Source: Jeotgalibacillus sp. S-D1
Lineage (GTDB): Bacteria > Bacillota > Bacilli > Bacillales > Jeotgalibacillaceae
Length of the DNA: 64,000 nucleotides
Direction of reading: 5' to 3'
Assembly (NCBI RefSeq): GCF_004358665.1
Contig: NZ_SMZR01000001.1
Coordinates: forward strand, 1,116,001 to 1,180,000
Below are positions 63,373-64,000 of the stretch, piece by piece. Numbering within the stretch: the stretch's first letter is position 1; each line of letters opens with the position of its first letter. The translations under genes were made by a program, and so were the position numbers. The notes beneath the pieces are model-generated. The model had not been told where the DNA came from. It made no database searches and was given only the letters and a program-made list of their open reading frames with translations.

Positions 63373-63406
63373 TTTCAGTATAAAGAACTGAAAATACAGG
63401 TTGCAA
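63373..63406 (-). promoter_or_regulatory. hppD promoter with inverted repeat over the -10
   Basis: Minus strand: -35 TTGCAA (63401-63406), 18-base spacer, -10 TATACT (63377-63382). The inverted repeat TTTCAGT-N7-ACTGAAA (63373-63393) covers the -10, which is a good place for a repressor of the tyrosine pathway. Confidence 0.55.
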
Positions 63407-63455
63407 GAGTACAGGCTAAAGCTACAACGCTGTTGTGCAGCGAAGAGTTTTTCCA

Positions 63456-64000
63456 TTATTGGTGCTGGATTCTTGATCCTACTTTTTCCATTTCCTGCTT
63501 TTTAGGCGCTAAATGAACGGCTCTTCCTGTTAAAGCCTCAACCGCTTCCAATAGCCCTTCATTTAGACTCGGATGAGGGTAGTGAAGAAATGAAAGATCT
63601 TCAGCTCTTGCCACCATTTCCAGCGCAAGTGTGGAAGCCGAAGCCATTTCAACAGCTCCCTGTCCAACTATGTGAATTCCTACAATCAATTCAGAATCAC
63701 CGTCCATAATTACCTTTATAAAACCTTCCCGCTCTCCGGTAATTTCCGCAAATCCATTACCCCCCATGGGAAAAATGGCAGTCTGGACATTATTAAATTC
63801 ATTTCTTGCCGCTTCCTCTGTCAGCCCTGCAAATGATAGGGGAGGATTCATATGAACAACTGTAGGAAGAAATGTAAAGTCGGCTTCTGAAGGTATACCA
63901 GCTATTTCTTCTGCTGCCGTTTTCCCCTGCTTAATCGCTTTTACAGCGAGTGCCTGACCTTCTGTAACATCGCCAACAGCATAAATATTCTTTATTGAAG
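63456..64000 (-). CDS. lpdA: Dihydrolipoyl dehydrogenase (N-terminus outside the window)
   Basis: The frame is open to the right edge, so about 181 residues of the C-terminal part are seen. NIYAVGDVTEG is the second FAD-binding motif. The dimerisation domain contains LPTVVHMNPPLSFAGLTEEAA and the catalytic His-Glu pair in HYPHPSLNEG. The enzyme reoxidises lipoamide of 2-oxoacid dehydrogenases. The region that normally reads TDPEVASVG is NPPLSFAG here, a divergent form. Its end is 125 bp before the hppD start, so co-transcription is possible but a promoter for hppD is also present. Confidence 0.9.
   Translation of the reverse strand, partial: SIKNIYAVGDVTEGQALAVKAIKQGKTAAEEIAGIPSEADFTFLPTVVHMNPPLSFAGLTEEAARNEFNNVQTAIFPMGGNGFAEITGEREGFIKVIMDGDSELIVGIHIVGQGAVEMASASTLALEMVARAEDLSFLHYPHPSLNEGLLEAVEALTGRAVHLAPKKQEMEKVGSRIQHQ

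Noticed and set aside
1-64000. CRISPR arrays, transposases, integrases, tRNA or rRNA genes
   Set aside because: None was seen on reading the window; repeats are limited to the two-copy element and local hairpins.

Overview
The window looks like chromosomal DNA of a low-GC, Gram-positive, endospore-forming member of the Bacillaceae. The evidence is AAGGAGG-type ribosome binding sites, frequent TTG and GTG starts, CtsR operators before clpE, a Mn2+ riboswitch before a TerC-family gene, a sigI-rsgI pair, KinE-like sporulation kinases and HPr with both His15 and Ser46. No phage, transposase, CRISPR array, rRNA or tRNA was seen. The genus cannot be named from this sequence alone.

Much of the window reads as the reverse complement of the Bacillus subtilis ykoG-to-ykuV interval, from my memory of that map. 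Landmarks in window order are ykuE (cut by the left edge), ykyB, ykuV, patA, ykwC, ykwB, ptsI-ptsH, clpE, a ykvE-like MarR gene, mtnE/mtnU, ogt, kinE, ykrP, ktrD, rsgI-sigI, ykoY and a ykoG-ykoH-like two-component system with a PepSY protein. Several B. subtilis neighbours are missing here: ptsG, cheV, kinA, motAB, mtnKA, mtnWXBD and htpX. Other genes take their place: ppk-ppx, corA, an SDR operon, pepF, a 5'-nucleotidase, a ZIP transporter, an ArsR-DUF2087 regulator, a radical SAM enzyme, an RND pump, nhaC, prfC, a DUF4397/sortase pair, nupC and a murE-like ligase.

Region by region: 1-8.5 kb holds a metallophosphoesterase, polyphosphate metabolism (ppx-ppk), thiol redox (ykuV), an MFS carrier and CorA. 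8.6-18.4 kb holds patA, ykwC/ykwB, the general PTS genes, an SDR operon, a CPBP-family membrane protein and CtsR-controlled clpE. 18.4-29.6 kb holds a peptidase, a regulator, a nucleotidase, zinc uptake, a remnant of methionine salvage, DNA repair (ogt) and a sporulation kinase. 29.8-42.4 kb holds radical SAM, K+ uptake, the SigI heat-stress regulon core, Mn2+-responsive ykoY, an RND pump and nhaC behind a structured leader. 42.4-55.3 kb holds RF3, a cell-surface DUF4397 protein with its sortase, nucleoside uptake, a murE-like ligase, an M42 peptidase, a membrane sporulation-type kinase, the PepSY two-component operon and an OsmC protein. 55.4-64 kb holds aldA, small stress-type proteins, a YeeE/YedE sulfur transporter and a tyrosine/homogentisate degradation operon (hppD, flavin reductase, FAH-family hydrolase, hmgA) next to a lipoamide dehydrogenase cut by the right edge.

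The most interesting points are the 137-nt nhaC leader with a terminator abutting the RBS, the DUF4397 surface protein with a lipobox-bearing sortase under a promoter carrying two palindromes, the hairpin that would bury the aldA RBS, a GC-rich repeat present in two inverted copies, and several small genes easily missed by automated calling.
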